A DNA stretch of 64,000 bases from JAEUPI01 sp035499355. Its GTDB lineage: Bacteria > Pseudomonadota > Gammaproteobacteria > Burkholderiales > Burkholderiaceae_C. The position numbers and the translations under genes are program-made. A model generated the notes under the pieces. The model saw nothing but the letters and a program-made list of their open reading frames with translations, did no database searches and was not told where the DNA came from. The stretch covers positions 1 to 64,000 of the forward strand of contig DATJYZ010000134.1 in the NCBI GenBank assembly GCA_035499355.1. Direction: 5' to 3'. This document shows positions 46,602-55,340 of the stretch, in pieces (the stretch's first letter is position 1; each line of letters begins with the position of its first letter).

Positions 46602-47947
46602 GCCACCTGACCCGACAGGATCACGACGTTGTTGCTGAAGTTGCCCCTCAGCCGACCATAGCCGGCCGTCGTCGCCGGGTTGGCCGAGGCGTTGGAGTCG
46701 ATCGTCGAGGTCTTGACCCACACGTAGCCGGCGCCGAAGTCGAACGTCAGCTGGGGGTTCATCTTGTACTGCGCGCCGCCGGTCAACCACGTGCGGCTGG
46801 CGTCGGGCAGCCGCGGCGTCAGGTACGCGGTCTGCACCGGCGACTTGTCGTAGGCAAGGCCGCCGCGCAACATCCACTGGGCGCCATAGCGATAGTTGGC
46901 CCCGAGCGCGAACTTCCAGGCGTCCTTGAAGTTCTCGGGCGTGCTCTGCAGCACGCTGCCGTCGGCGCGCTTGAACGTCAGCGACTCGATCGACGACCAG
47001 CCCGTCCATTGGGCGTCGGCCATGATGTCCCACTGGCTGTTCAGCGACCGGAAGTACGACAGGTTGACGATCGCCGGAAGCTCGACGTCCGAGGTGATCG
47101 CGGTGTTGGCCAGCGCGGCATTGATGCCGGCCACCAGCAGCGGCGGCACCGTCGCCGGCACGGCCGGGTTCGCGAAGGTCGCGTTGCCGCTGATGTGGAA
47201 CTTGATGGACGAGCGGTAGTGCGCGCCGAGGCGGCTGTTGGCGTCGATCTCCCACAGCACGCCGGCATTCCAGCCCCAGGCATTGTCGGCACCCTTGACG
47301 CTGGCCGCGGTCTCCAGCCCGGGCACGGCCACCGCGCCGCCGGAGTTCGCGAACAGCAAGCCCGAGTAGTTGACCTGATTGGTGAATTCGGCGTCGATGC
47401 GCTGCAGATCCAGGCCCAGCCCGAGCGACACGTTGCTCGCCGGCTTCCACGACACCGCCGGGTTGAAGTTGATCGTCTTGATGCTCGACTTGTCCGCCAG
47501 GAAGCGGCCCATCCAGCCCGCGTCGTAGTCGGTCACCAGCCCCCATGGCCCGTTGATGCCGACACCGGCCGACCACTGCGAGTTGATCGGCATCACGAAG
47601 TAAAGGTTCGGCACATAGTTCATGCTCCCTGCGTCGCCGCCTTCGCCGCCGAGCGACTGGAGCGCTGCAGCGGTCGACCCTTCGTCGTGGAACTTGATCG
47701 ACGGTTTGACCAAGTGCAGCGCGCCAACGAACTGAGCGCTGCGGATGCGCGACATGCCCGCCGGGTTGGACCACACCGTCGAGGCGTCCTCTGCCGCGGC
47801 GGCGCCGCCTGCGAATGCGTTGCCCAGAGCCGACGCGGAGTTCTCGTTGAGCTGGAATCCCGCCGCCAGGGCCAGCGTGGGGCCGATCAATCCCGTCAAC
47901 GCGATTGCCGCGTGGGCGACCTGGGTGCGTGCAAAAAACCTGTTCAT
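46589..47947 (-). CDS. FadL/TodX-family outer membrane transport protein
   Basis: An outer membrane beta-barrel for hydrophobic compounds such as long-chain fatty acids or hydrocarbons, 452 residues. The signal peptide ends ALAAGFQLNENSASALGNAF, the family hallmark, followed by the hatch-domain motif STVWSNPAGMSRI. Many alternating strands follow, ending in the terminal YSF that fits the barrel-assembly C-terminal phenylalanine. The ATG at 47947 is preceded by AGGAGG. It is divergent from the acyl-CoA ligase gene, suggesting shared control. Confidence 0.94.
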   Translation of the reverse strand: MNRFFARTQVAHAAIALTGLIGPTLALAAGFQLNENSASALGNAFAGGAAAAEDASTVWSNPAGMSRIRSAQFVGALHLVKPSIKFHDEGSTAAALQSLGGEGGDAGSMNYVPNLYFVMPINSQWSAGVGINGPWGLVTDYDAGWMGRFLADKSSIKTINFNPAVSWKPASNVSLGLGLDLQRIDAEFTNQVNYSGLLFANSGGAVAVPGLETAASVKGADNAWGWNAGVLWEIDANSRLGAHYRSSIKFHISGNATFANPAVPATVPPLLVAGINAALANTAITSDVELPAIVNLSYFRSLNSQWDIMADAQWTGWSSIESLTFKRADGSVLQSTPENFKDAWKFALGANYRYGAQWMLRGGLAYDKSPVQTAYLTPRLPDASRTWLTGGAQYKMNPQLTFDFGAGYVWVKTSTIDSNASANPATTAGYGRLRGNFSNNVVILSGQVAYSF

Positions 47948-48025
47948 GATGAATCGATGCCTCCTGCTGAGCTGTCAACAGCATGGACGCGGTCATCGCA
48001 GCGTCCCTTGCGCTCACTCAAGACC

Positions 48026-48058
48026 AGGTGGGGTCCGTTGGTGCTACACCACCCACCT
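48026..48058 (+). other. Nested dyad in the fadD leader
   Basis: AGGTGGG (48026-48032) pairs with CCCACCT (48052-48058), and inside it TGGTG (48039-48043) pairs with CACCA (48047-48051) around CTA. It lies 24 bases before the ligase ATG, in the fadL-fadD divergent gap, and could be an operator or an RNA leader structure. Arms this long can occur by chance in GC-rich DNA. Confidence 0.35.
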
Positions 48059-48081
48059 CGAAGGGAGGCTTTGGAGATCTG

Positions 48082-49803
48082 ATGGACAGGGTCTGGTTGC
48101 AGGAATACCCGCCCGGCATCCCGGCAGAGGTCGACATCCACGCCTATTCGTCGCTGAAGGAGGTGCTGGAGCAGACCTGCCGGCGCTTCGGCGCGCTGCC
48201 CGCCTACAGCAACATGGGCGTCACGATCACCTACCACCAGCTCGACAAGGCGAGCCGAGACTTCGCCGCCTACCTGCAGAAGTCGCTGGGGCTGCGCAAG
48301 GGCGATCGGGTCGCGTTGATGATGCCCAACCTGCTGCAGTACCCGGTGGCGCTGTTCGGCGTGCTGCGCGCCGGTCTGGCGGTGGTCAACGTCAATCCGC
48401 AGTACACCCCCAGCGAACTCGAGCACCAGCTGAAAGACTCGGGCGCCCGCGCGATCGTGGTGCTCGAGAACTTCGCGCACACGCTGCAACAGGTGCTCGA
48501 GCGCAACGCCACGATGCAGATCGCGGTGGTCACCACCGAAGTCGGCGACCTGTTCCCGCCGTTGAAGCGGCAGATCACCAACTTCGCGGTCAAGCATGTC
48601 AAGAAGCTGGTGCCGAGCTGGCACATCGCGGGCACCACCGGATTCATCGCCGCCTTGCGTGCCGGCCGCTCGCAGGCGCTGGACGACACGCCGCTCGGCC
48701 ACGACGACATGGCGTTCCTGCAGTACACCGGCGGCACCACCGGCGTGGCCAAGGGAGCGGTGCTGACGCACGGCAACCTGGTGGCCAACCTGCAGCAGCT
48801 GTCGGCATGGATTGCGCGCGATCTGCAAGACGGCCGCGAGGTCGTGGTGACGCCGCTGCCGCTGTACCACGTGTTCGCGCTGACCTCGACCCTTGCGTTC
48901 GCGAAGATCGGTGCGCTCAACGTGCTGATCACCAACCCACGGGACCTGCCGGCGTTCATTCGCGAGCTCAAGCGCGTCCGATTCACGGCCATGATCGGCG
49001 TCAACACGCTGTACAACGCGCTGCTCAACGCGCCCGCCTTCGCCGAGGTCGACGTGAGCAGCCTGAAGCTCGCCGTCGCCGGCGGCATGGCGGTGCAGCG
49101 CACGGTGGCCGAGAAGTGGAAGCGGGTCACCGGCGTGCCGATCGTCGAAGCCTATGGGCTGACCGAGACGTCGCCTGCGGTGACCGCCAACGCGCTCGAC
49201 ATCCAGGACTGGACCGGCACCATCGGCCTGCCGATCCCGTCGACCCTGGCGGCGGTGCTCGGCGATGACGACAAGCCGCTGCCCGCGGGTGAAGTCGGAG
49301 AGATCTGCATCCGCGGCCCTCAGGTGATGAAGGGCTACTGGAACCGGCCCGGCGAGACGCAGAAGGTGTTCACGCCCGACGGTTGGCTGCGCACCGGCGA
49401 CATGGGGTTCATGGACGAGCGCGGTTACTTCAGGATCACCGACCGCAAGAAAGACATGATCATCGTCTCCGGGTTCAAGGTGTTCCCGAACCAGATCGAG
49501 GACGTCGTGATGATGCATCCGGGCGTGCTGGAGGTCGCCGCCATCGGTGCGCCCGACCCGACCTCGGGCGAAGTCGTAAAGATCATCGCCGTCAAGAAGG
49601 ACGCCACGCTGACCGCCGAAGTCCTGATCGAGCACTGCAGGACACACCTCACCGGCTACAAGGTGCCCAAGATCGTCGAGTTCCGCAGCGAACCCCTGCC
49701 GAAGAGCAACATCGGCAAGATCCTGCGCCGGCAACTGCGCGAACCCGCTCGCGACAGCGGCACGGTGGCCGTCGCGTTGGCGGTCGAGCGCGCGGCGTCC
49801 TGA
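48082..49803 (+). CDS. fadD: Long-chain fatty acid-CoA ligase (FadD-like)
   Basis: This enzyme activates fatty acids with ATP and CoA through an acyl-AMP intermediate, the entry step of beta-oxidation. The ATG at 48082 gives 573 residues, typical of FadD. Visible motifs are the AMP-binding core YTGGTTGVAKGAVLTHGNL, LPLYHVFALT, VEAYGLTETSPAV, the GWLRTGDMGFMDERGYF motif with the adenylate-binding Asp, and DRKKDMIIVSGFKVFPNQIE. C-terminal Lys in PLPKSNIGKILRR is catalytic. It is divergent from the FadL channel gene, which fits uptake followed by activation. Confidence 0.94.
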   Translation: MDRVWLQEYPPGIPAEVDIHAYSSLKEVLEQTCRRFGALPAYSNMGVTITYHQLDKASRDFAAYLQKSLGLRKGDRVALMMPNLLQYPVALFGVLRAGLAVVNVNPQYTPSELEHQLKDSGARAIVVLENFAHTLQQVLERNATMQIAVVTTEVGDLFPPLKRQITNFAVKHVKKLVPSWHIAGTTGFIAALRAGRSQALDDTPLGHDDMAFLQYTGGTTGVAKGAVLTHGNLVANLQQLSAWIARDLQDGREVVVTPLPLYHVFALTSTLAFAKIGALNVLITNPRDLPAFIRELKRVRFTAMIGVNTLYNALLNAPAFAEVDVSSLKLAVAGGMAVQRTVAEKWKRVTGVPIVEAYGLTETSPAVTANALDIQDWTGTIGLPIPSTLAAVLGDDDKPLPAGEVGEICIRGPQVMKGYWNRPGETQKVFTPDGWLRTGDMGFMDERGYFRITDRKKDMIIVSGFKVFPNQIEDVVMMHPGVLEVAAIGAPDPTSGEVVKIIAVKKDATLTAEVLIEHCRTHLTGYKVPKIVEFRSEPLPKSNIGKILRRQLREPARDSGTVAVALAVERAAS

Positions 49804-50007
49804 CGGGCGCCGCCGGCTCGGTCCGCGCGTCGTCGCGCACTGCCGGGTCGGGGCACGGTGGCGACAGGGCCGCGCCCGCCCGCCGTCGATCGACGGGCCA
49901 CAGCCGTCGGCCCGAGAAGGCCGCCGGGCTGTCGATTCGCCGCCCGCCGCCGCGTCATTGACAGCGCCCGTCGCTGCGCGGGCGCGCACAGCCGAAAGGA
50001 AACCGCC

Positions 50008-50412
50008 ATGACGACCGCCATTCCCTATGCCGCCGCGCTCTACGCCGCGATCCTAGGCCTGCTGGCCGCGCTGCTCACCGTGCGCGTGATCCTCGGCCGC
50101 GTCCGCAGCGGCGTTCAGACCGGCGACGGCGGCAACGCCGCGCTCGGCCAAGCCATCCGCGCGCACGCCAACTTCAGCGAGCAGGCGCCGCTGGCGCTGT
50201 TGCTGATCGCGCTGGCAGAGGCGCTGGGCACGCCGGTAGGCTGGGTGCATGCGCTCGGCGCGACGCTGGTGTTCGGCCGTCTGCTGAGTGCCTGGGGGCT
50301 GAGCCATTCGCTCGACGCATCGCAGGCACGCCAGTCGGGCGCCGGCCTGACGATCCTCGTGCTGGTGATCGCGTCGCTGCTGGTGGCCTGGCGGCTGCTG
50401 GCCGGTCGCTGA
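50008..50412 (+). CDS. MAPEG-family membrane protein
   Basis: A 134-residue integral membrane protein with four helices, from an ATG after AAAGGAAACC. Family marks are the GNAALGQAIRAHANFSEQAP motif and the terminal AWRLL. MAPEG relatives in eukaryotes are glutathione transferases and lipoxygenase-activating proteins; bacterial members are poorly characterised. It lies after a 204-base gap and converges with the slipin gene, eight bases from its stop. Confidence 0.88.
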   Translation: MTTAIPYAAALYAAILGLLAALLTVRVILGRVRSGVQTGDGGNAALGQAIRAHANFSEQAPLALLLIALAEALGTPVGWVHALGATLVFGRLLSAWGLSHSLDASQARQSGAGLTILVLVIASLLVAWRLLAGR

Positions 50413-50419
50413 AGGCACG

Positions 50420-51190
50420 CTACGCCGCCGGGCGCGGGCGCTTCAGCGCATCGAGCAGCGGGCCGACGATGTCCATCGGCAGCGGGAACACGATGGTCGA
50501 GTTCTTGTCGGCGGCGATCACCGTGAGTGTCTCCAGGTAGCGCAGCTGGATCGCCTGCGGCTGCTTGGCAAGGATCTCCGCGGCCTGCGCCAGCTTCTCC
50601 GAGGCCTGCAGTTCGCCTTCGGCGTGGATCACCTTGGCGCGGCGCTCGCGTTCGGCCTCGGCCTGGCGCGCGATGGCGCGGATCATCGACTCGTTGAGGT
50701 CGACGTGCTTGATCTCGACGTTGGTGACCTTGATGCCCCAGGCGTCGGTCTGGCTGTCGAGGATCTTCTGGATGTCGAGGTTCAGCCGTTCGCGCTCCGA
50801 CAGCATCTCGTCGAGATCGTGCTTGCCGAGCACCGCGCGCAGCGTGGTCTGCGCCAGCTGGCTGGTGGCGGCCATGAAGTTCTCGACCTGGATGATCGCG
50901 CGCTCGGGGTCGACGACGCGGTAGTACACCACCGCGTTGACCTTCACCGACACGTTGTCGCGCGAGATCACGTCCTGGCTCGGCACGTCCATCACCACGA
51001 TGCGCAGGTCCACCTTCACCATCTGCTGGATGCCGGGGATCAGGATCACCAGTCCGGGGCCCTTGACCTTCCAGAAGCGGCCGAGCTGGAACACCACGCC
51101 GCGCTGGTACTCGCGCAGGATGCGCAACGCGTTGAGGGCGATGAACGCCATCAGGATCAGGATCACGGCCAAGCTGATGGCAACGATCAT
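50420..51190 (-). CDS. Slipin (SPFH/stomatin-family membrane protein)
   Basis: A 256-residue SPFH protein with one N-terminal membrane helix (SLAVILILMAFIALNALRIL), then LREYQRGVVFQLGRF, the SPFH beta-domain (VISRDNVSVKVNAVVYYRV) and the coiled-coil region ending IRAIARQAEAERERRAKVIH. It forms membrane microdomain oligomers and usually pairs with NfeD proteins, here the gene just upstream (19 bases apart). An AGGAG site precedes the ATG. Confidence 0.94.
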   Translation of the reverse strand: MIVAISLAVILILMAFIALNALRILREYQRGVVFQLGRFWKVKGPGLVILIPGIQQMVKVDLRIVVMDVPSQDVISRDNVSVKVNAVVYYRVVDPERAIIQVENFMAATSQLAQTTLRAVLGKHDLDEMLSERERLNLDIQKILDSQTDAWGIKVTNVEIKHVDLNESMIRAIARQAEAERERRAKVIHAEGELQASEKLAQAAEILAKQPQAIQLRYLETLTVIAADKNSTIVFPLPMDIVGPLLDALKRPRPAA

Positions 51191-51209
51191 CGAAGGCTCC
51201 TTGCAGGTC

Positions 51210-52610
51210 TCAGGCGTCGACAGGGCTCACTTGGAGCGTGAGGCCGTCGACCTGCGTCACGCGCACACGCTGGCTGAGGCGCAACGCCTGCGACCCGCGC
51301 ACGCGCCAGCGCTCGCCATGGACGTCGGCCCAGCCTTCCTGGCCGCTGCATTCGATCACCGTGCCGCTGGCGCCGAGCAAGGTGGCCGCGCCGCTGACCA
51401 CCGGCCGCTTGCGAGCGCGCGCCGCCATGCTGGCCACGCCGACGATGAACGCCGCCGACAGCGCGGTGACGGACGCGATCATCGTCCACGGAATCGCGAA
51501 CTCCGGCGTGTCGCTGTCGATCAGCAGCAGCGCGCCGAACGCGAACGCGGCGACGCCGCCGATGCCCAGCGTGCCGTAGCTCGGCACGAACGCCTCGCCG
51601 ACGAAGAATGCGATGCCGAGCAGGATCAGGCCGAGCCCCGCATAGTTGACCGGCAGCATCTGCAGGCCCCACAGTGCCAGCAGCAGGCTGACGCCGCCGA
51701 TCACGCCGGGCGCCACGTAGCCCGGGTTCATGAACTCGAACAACAGGCCGTAGACGCCCACCATCATCAGCACCAGCGCGAGGCTCGGGTCGCTGATCGA
51801 CGCCAGCAGCTTGTCGCGCCAGTCGGGTTCGAGCGCGACCACGCTCGCCTTCGCGGTGGCCAGCGTCAGCGCGCCGCCTTGCGCGGCGTCGCGCTGCACG
51901 ACGCGGCCATCGAGCTGGCGCAGCAGGTCGGGCACGTCGGCAGCGACGAGGTCGATCACCTTGCGTGCCAGCGCATCGGCCGCCGGCAGGCTGACTGCCT
52001 CGCGCACCGCCTGTTCGCCCCAGGCGGCGTCGCGCCCGCGCAGCTGCGCCAATGACCGCATGTAGGCGGTGGCGTCGTTGATGCGCTTGGCCGCCAGCGC
52101 GTCGTGGTCCGACGGCGCCTTGCCGCCTGGCGCGCTCGCCGCCGGCGGCTCGCCGCCCGGCGAAGGCATGCCGATCGCGATCGGCGTCGCAGCGCCGAGG
52201 TTGGTGGCCGGCGCCATCGCCGCGATGTGTGACGCGTAGAGGATGTAGGTGCCCGCACTGGCCGCGCGCGCGCCCTGCGGCGCCACGAAGGTCGCCACCG
52301 GCACCGGCGACGCCAGGATCGCCTTGATGATGCTGCGCATCGCGGTGTCGAGGCCGCCGGGCGTGTCCATCTGCAGCACGACCAGTTGTGCCCGGTCACG
52401 CCCGGCGCGCTCCAGCGCGCGAACCACGCGGTCGGCCGACGCCGGCCCGATGGCACCCTCGATGCGCACCACCAGCACCGGCGGCACCACGGCCCCGGGG
52501 GCGGCGCCCTGCGCGGCGGCAAGCCACGCCGCCGACAGCATGCACAGACACAACCACGCCGCAGCCCACGCGGCGCGCGGGCGCTGCAACGGCCGTGCGA
52601 TGCCAGCCAT
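51210..52610 (-). CDS. NfeD-family membrane protease (NfeD1b, ClpP-like domain)
   Basis: A 466-residue membrane protein with a signal peptide/helix (WAAAWLCLCMLSAAWLAAAQ). A ClpP-like serine protease domain follows, with VVLQMDTPGGLDTAM and the catalytic serine in ARAASAGTYILYASHIAAMA. After it come a cluster of four or five helices (DPSLALVLMMVGVYGLLFE onward) and a C-terminal OB-fold soluble domain (GASGTVIECSGQEGWADVHG). NfeD proteases cut stomatin-family partners; the slipin gene is directly downstream in the same operon. Confidence 0.92.
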   Translation of the reverse strand: MAGIARPLQRPRAAWAAAWLCLCMLSAAWLAAAQGAAPGAVVPPVLVVRIEGAIGPASADRVVRALERAGRDRAQLVVLQMDTPGGLDTAMRSIIKAILASPVPVATFVAPQGARAASAGTYILYASHIAAMAPATNLGAATPIAIGMPSPGGEPPAASAPGGKAPSDHDALAAKRINDATAYMRSLAQLRGRDAAWGEQAVREAVSLPAADALARKVIDLVAADVPDLLRQLDGRVVQRDAAQGGALTLATAKASVVALEPDWRDKLLASISDPSLALVLMMVGVYGLLFEFMNPGYVAPGVIGGVSLLLALWGLQMLPVNYAGLGLILLGIAFFVGEAFVPSYGTLGIGGVAAFAFGALLLIDSDTPEFAIPWTMIASVTALSAAFIVGVASMAARARKRPVVSGAATLLGASGTVIECSGQEGWADVHGERWRVRGSQALRLSQRVRVTQVDGLTLQVSPVDA

Positions 52611-52654
52611 TCGGCGAGCGTACACCGGCGTGGCCGCAGCCGCGCGCCGTCGGG

Positions 52655-53824
52655 TCAAGCCTGGGCTGCGCGCAGGCGGTGGGTATCGTGCGTCACGAAC
52701 TCGACGCCTTCGGGCGGGCGACGCAGCCACTCGGGGTGGTCGAGGGTCTGCTGGATGTCGAGCAGGCCGCTGGACCAGTGATCCTGCATCGACTGCGGGC
52801 TGAACTCGTAGTCCTTGGCCAGCCCCTCCCAGTCCTTGTCTTGGTAGATCAGGTGGATCACCGCGTACTGGCGCGAACAGGCCAGCTCCTGCGCCTCGCG
52901 GCACCAGGGATCGGCCTGCCGCGCCTTGGCCGGCACCTGTTCGAGCAATTCGCGCAGCAGGTGCCGGTAGCGCTGCGAGCGCGCCATCGCATCGGTGACC
53001 GCCCGCGTGCGGCTGGAGTAGGTGATGTCCTTGCGCCGCTCCTCGACGTCGTACACGTTGTCGGGCAGCGTGCCGCGCGCGCTCCACAGGTCGACCTGGA
53101 ACACCAGCGTGTCGCGCCGCGGCGACGCGTCGAGCACCACGCTCAGCGGCGTGTTCGACACCAGGCCGCCGTCCCAGTAGTACTCGCCGCCGATCTCCAC
53201 CGCCGGGAAGCCCGGCGGCAGCGCCGCCGACGCCATGAAGTGCTCGGCGCGCATCGCCTTGCGCGCCGGACCGACCGTGTTGTCGAAGTACTCGAAGTTG
53301 CCGCTGCGCACGTTGACGGCACCCACCGACACGCGCGTCGCGCCGGCATTGATGCGGTCGAAATCGACGAAGCGCTCGAGCGTGCTCTTCAGCTGCGAGG
53401 TGTCGTAGAAGCTCGCCTCGGTGATGCCCTGCCTGCCGCCCAGCCATGGCGTCAGGCCGCGCGGCACGAAGAAGTCGCGCTGGCCTTCGACCACCGCGCG
53501 CCACGCCTCGAAGGCACTGAACACCTTGCGCGCATCGGGGGTGACGCCGTGCACGAACCGCTGCAGCGCCTCCACCGGTGCCACGAACGCCGCCGGCTGG
53601 CAGATCGTTTCCCAGAACTCGCGCAGCCGCTGCACCCGCGTCTCGGGCGGGTTGCCGGCAATCACCGCGGTGTTGAGTGCGCCGATCGAGATGCCGGCCA
53701 GCCAGTCGGGCTCGATGCCCGCGCCGACCAGCCCTTCGACCACGCCCGCCTGGTACGAGCCGAGGGCGCCGCCGCCTTGCAGCACCAGCGCGACGGTGGC
53801 GAAATCGAGGGCCGGCTTCGCCAT
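52655..53824 (-). CDS. Patatin-like phospholipase
   Basis: A 389-residue lipid acyl hydrolase with the oxyanion loop LVLQGGGALGSYQAG, the nucleophile serine in the GISIGALN elbow (G-x-S-x-G) and the second catalytic residue in YYWDGGLVSNTPL (Asp of the DGG motif). The rest, including the helical C terminus, matches the long patatin-type family often called DUF3734-containing. The ATG at 53824 lies seven bases after the stop of the TauD-like gene, so the two are in one operon. Confidence 0.92.
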   Translation of the reverse strand: MAKPALDFATVALVLQGGGALGSYQAGVVEGLVGAGIEPDWLAGISIGALNTAVIAGNPPETRVQRLREFWETICQPAAFVAPVEALQRFVHGVTPDARKVFSAFEAWRAVVEGQRDFFVPRGLTPWLGGRQGITEASFYDTSQLKSTLERFVDFDRINAGATRVSVGAVNVRSGNFEYFDNTVGPARKAMRAEHFMASAALPPGFPAVEIGGEYYWDGGLVSNTPLSVVLDASPRRDTLVFQVDLWSARGTLPDNVYDVEERRKDITYSSRTRAVTDAMARSQRYRHLLRELLEQVPAKARQADPWCREAQELACSRQYAVIHLIYQDKDWEGLAKDYEFSPQSMQDHWSSGLLDIQQTLDHPEWLRRPPEGVEFVTHDTHRLRAAQA

Positions 53825-53831
53825 TCGCGCG

Positions 53832-54923
53832 TCATCCGCCGGCGGCGACCAGTTCGTCGAGATCGAGCCCGGCCGCGAGGCGGCCATCGGCGCTCGGCAC
53901 GCCGCCACGGTAGCCGGGCACGATGTTGCCGTAGCGCTGCGCGAACACCGGCGGCAGCGGCCGCGCCGCGGCCGGCGCCAGCCACAGCCGCAGCAGGTGC
54001 CGCTTGCGCCCGGGCTCGGGCCAATCTTCGTAGGCGGTGCGGTCGTGCAGCAGGGTGTGGTTGTGCAGGAACTGCATGTCGCCGCTCTGGAACTCCATCG
54101 TGAAATGCAGCGCCGGGTCGTCGGCCAGCGCGTCGAGCAGATCGAGCGCCGCGACCTGGCGTGCGGTCAGCCGCGGCGCATCGGCGAAGCGCTGCGCCGA
54201 GTCGATGTACTGGCGCTGGTAGATCGCCGACAGCCGGCCCGCGAACCAGTTGAACACCGGAATCTCGAAGTACGGTTTGGCGCCGGGCGGTACCTCGCCG
54301 CGGCGGTCGGTGGCCAGCGGCTCGAACAGGCTGGCCGCCAGCTCCGGCGCGCGCGCGCGCAGCTCGTTGTACAGCGTGGTCGACGACACCAGCGCCGACG
54401 CGCCGCCGCGGCGTGCCGGCTGCAGGCACAGCAGGCCGACCAGGTCGGCGGAGTCGGTGTGGAATGTCTGCCGCTCGCGCGTCTGGTAGATGCGCACGTG
54501 GGGGTCGCTCGACGACAGCCCCTGGTCGCGCACGTGCCCGAGCAGGTGGCCCTGGGCGTTTTGCGACAGCGCGCGGCCGAGGTGCGCGCCCAGGCCGTAG
54601 AACGCCACCGCGCTGCGCCGCCGGCCCCACGCCGCCAGCGGCAGCGCGCGCAGCAGCACGAAGCCGCGGCCCTCGAGCAGCTCGCGCTGCACCCGCGCCA
54701 GCCGCGGCCCCAGCGTCGGCAGCACGAAGCGCTCGCGCGACAGCTCGCTCCAGTCGGCGTGCGGCGACAGCCACGGCGTGCAGGCGTGCGCCAGCTCGTC
54801 GAGCTCGGGCGCCGAGAGCACCTCGATCCAGTCGCTGCGCGCGGCCATCGCCGGGCCGGTCCAGGCGCACGGACCGTCGATGCGCGCGGGCAGCCCGGCC
54901 GGAAAGGCGGAGGGGTCGCTCAT
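53832..54923 (-). CDS. TauD/TfdA-family alpha-ketoglutarate-dependent dioxygenase
   Basis: A 363-residue non-heme Fe(II) dioxygenase. The HxD part of the iron triad is FHTDSADLVGLLC; the distal histidine is in NHTLLHDRTAYEDW, and the arginine that binds 2-oxoglutarate is in KRHLLRLWL. The N-terminal 120 residues are less conserved. The substrate is unknown; such proteins hydroxylate sulfonates, phosphonates, aryloxy acids or other carboxylates. It lies just upstream of the patatin gene. Confidence 0.87.
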   Translation of the reverse strand: MSDPSAFPAGLPARIDGPCAWTGPAMAARSDWIEVLSAPELDELAHACTPWLSPHADWSELSRERFVLPTLGPRLARVQRELLEGRGFVLLRALPLAAWGRRRSAVAFYGLGAHLGRALSQNAQGHLLGHVRDQGLSSSDPHVRIYQTRERQTFHTDSADLVGLLCLQPARRGGASALVSSTTLYNELRARAPELAASLFEPLATDRRGEVPPGAKPYFEIPVFNWFAGRLSAIYQRQYIDSAQRFADAPRLTARQVAALDLLDALADDPALHFTMEFQSGDMQFLHNHTLLHDRTAYEDWPEPGRKRHLLRLWLAPAAARPLPPVFAQRYGNIVPGYRGGVPSADGRLAAGLDLDELVAAGG

Positions 54924-55031
54924 GCCGCCATTGTCGCCGCGTCGCGCCGACCGGGGCGCCGACGCGCCTATCATGCGAGCCCCAACGGGTGCGTGCCGAA
55001 AGGTCGGCGCGCCGACGACCAGGAGCACACC

Positions 55032-55256
55032 ATGGCCAAGAAGAAGGCGGACACCGGCATCTATCGCGTCACCGAGATCATCGGCACCAGCCCGATCTCA
55101 TGGGAACAGGCAGCCAAGAACGCCGTCGAGACGGCGGCCAAGACGCTGCGCGACCTGCGCATCGCCGAGGTCGGCCAGCTCGACATGAAGATCGAGGACG
55201 GCAAGGTGGTCGCCTACCGCGCCCGGGTGTCGCTGTCGTTCAAGTACGGCGCGTAA
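55032..55256 (+). CDS. Dodecin (flavin-binding storage protein)
   Basis: A 74-residue dodecin, which assembles into a dodecamer that binds riboflavin, FMN or CoA in the cytoplasm. The sequence has TGIYRVTEIIGTSPISWEQA, followed by KNAVETAAKTLRDLRIAEV and LDMKIEDGKVVAYRARVSLS, all typical. It has AGGAG before the ATG. It is divergent from the TauD-like gene, 108 bases apart. Close by are a flavin-related lipid/oxidation set, but a link is not shown. Confidence 0.95.
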   Translation: MAKKKADTGIYRVTEIIGTSPISWEQAAKNAVETAAKTLRDLRIAEVGQLDMKIEDGKVVAYRARVSLSFKYGA

Positions 55257-55340
55257 GCCCGCGCGCGGGTCGGCCGCGTTCCTGCGCGCGGCGGCCGCCC
55301 GCGGCGCCGTGCGCGCTTCATGCCGGCGTGCCGAGGCCGG

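Noticed and set aside
45267..48017. A 916-codon minus-strand open frame across the MFS and fadL region
   Set aside because: The opposing MFS protein and the fadL gene account for this stretch with family motifs; the long frame reads as low-complexity Arg/Gly/Ala shadow.
49883..49896. A 14-base palindrome CCGTCGATCGACGG before the MAPEG gene
   Set aside because: Palindromes of this size are expected several times by chance in 64 kb of GC-rich DNA, and no regulator is nearby.
47944..49989. A 681-codon open frame opposite the acyl-CoA ligase
   Set aside because: The + strand frame has full AMP-binding motifs; the reverse one is a shadow without motifs.
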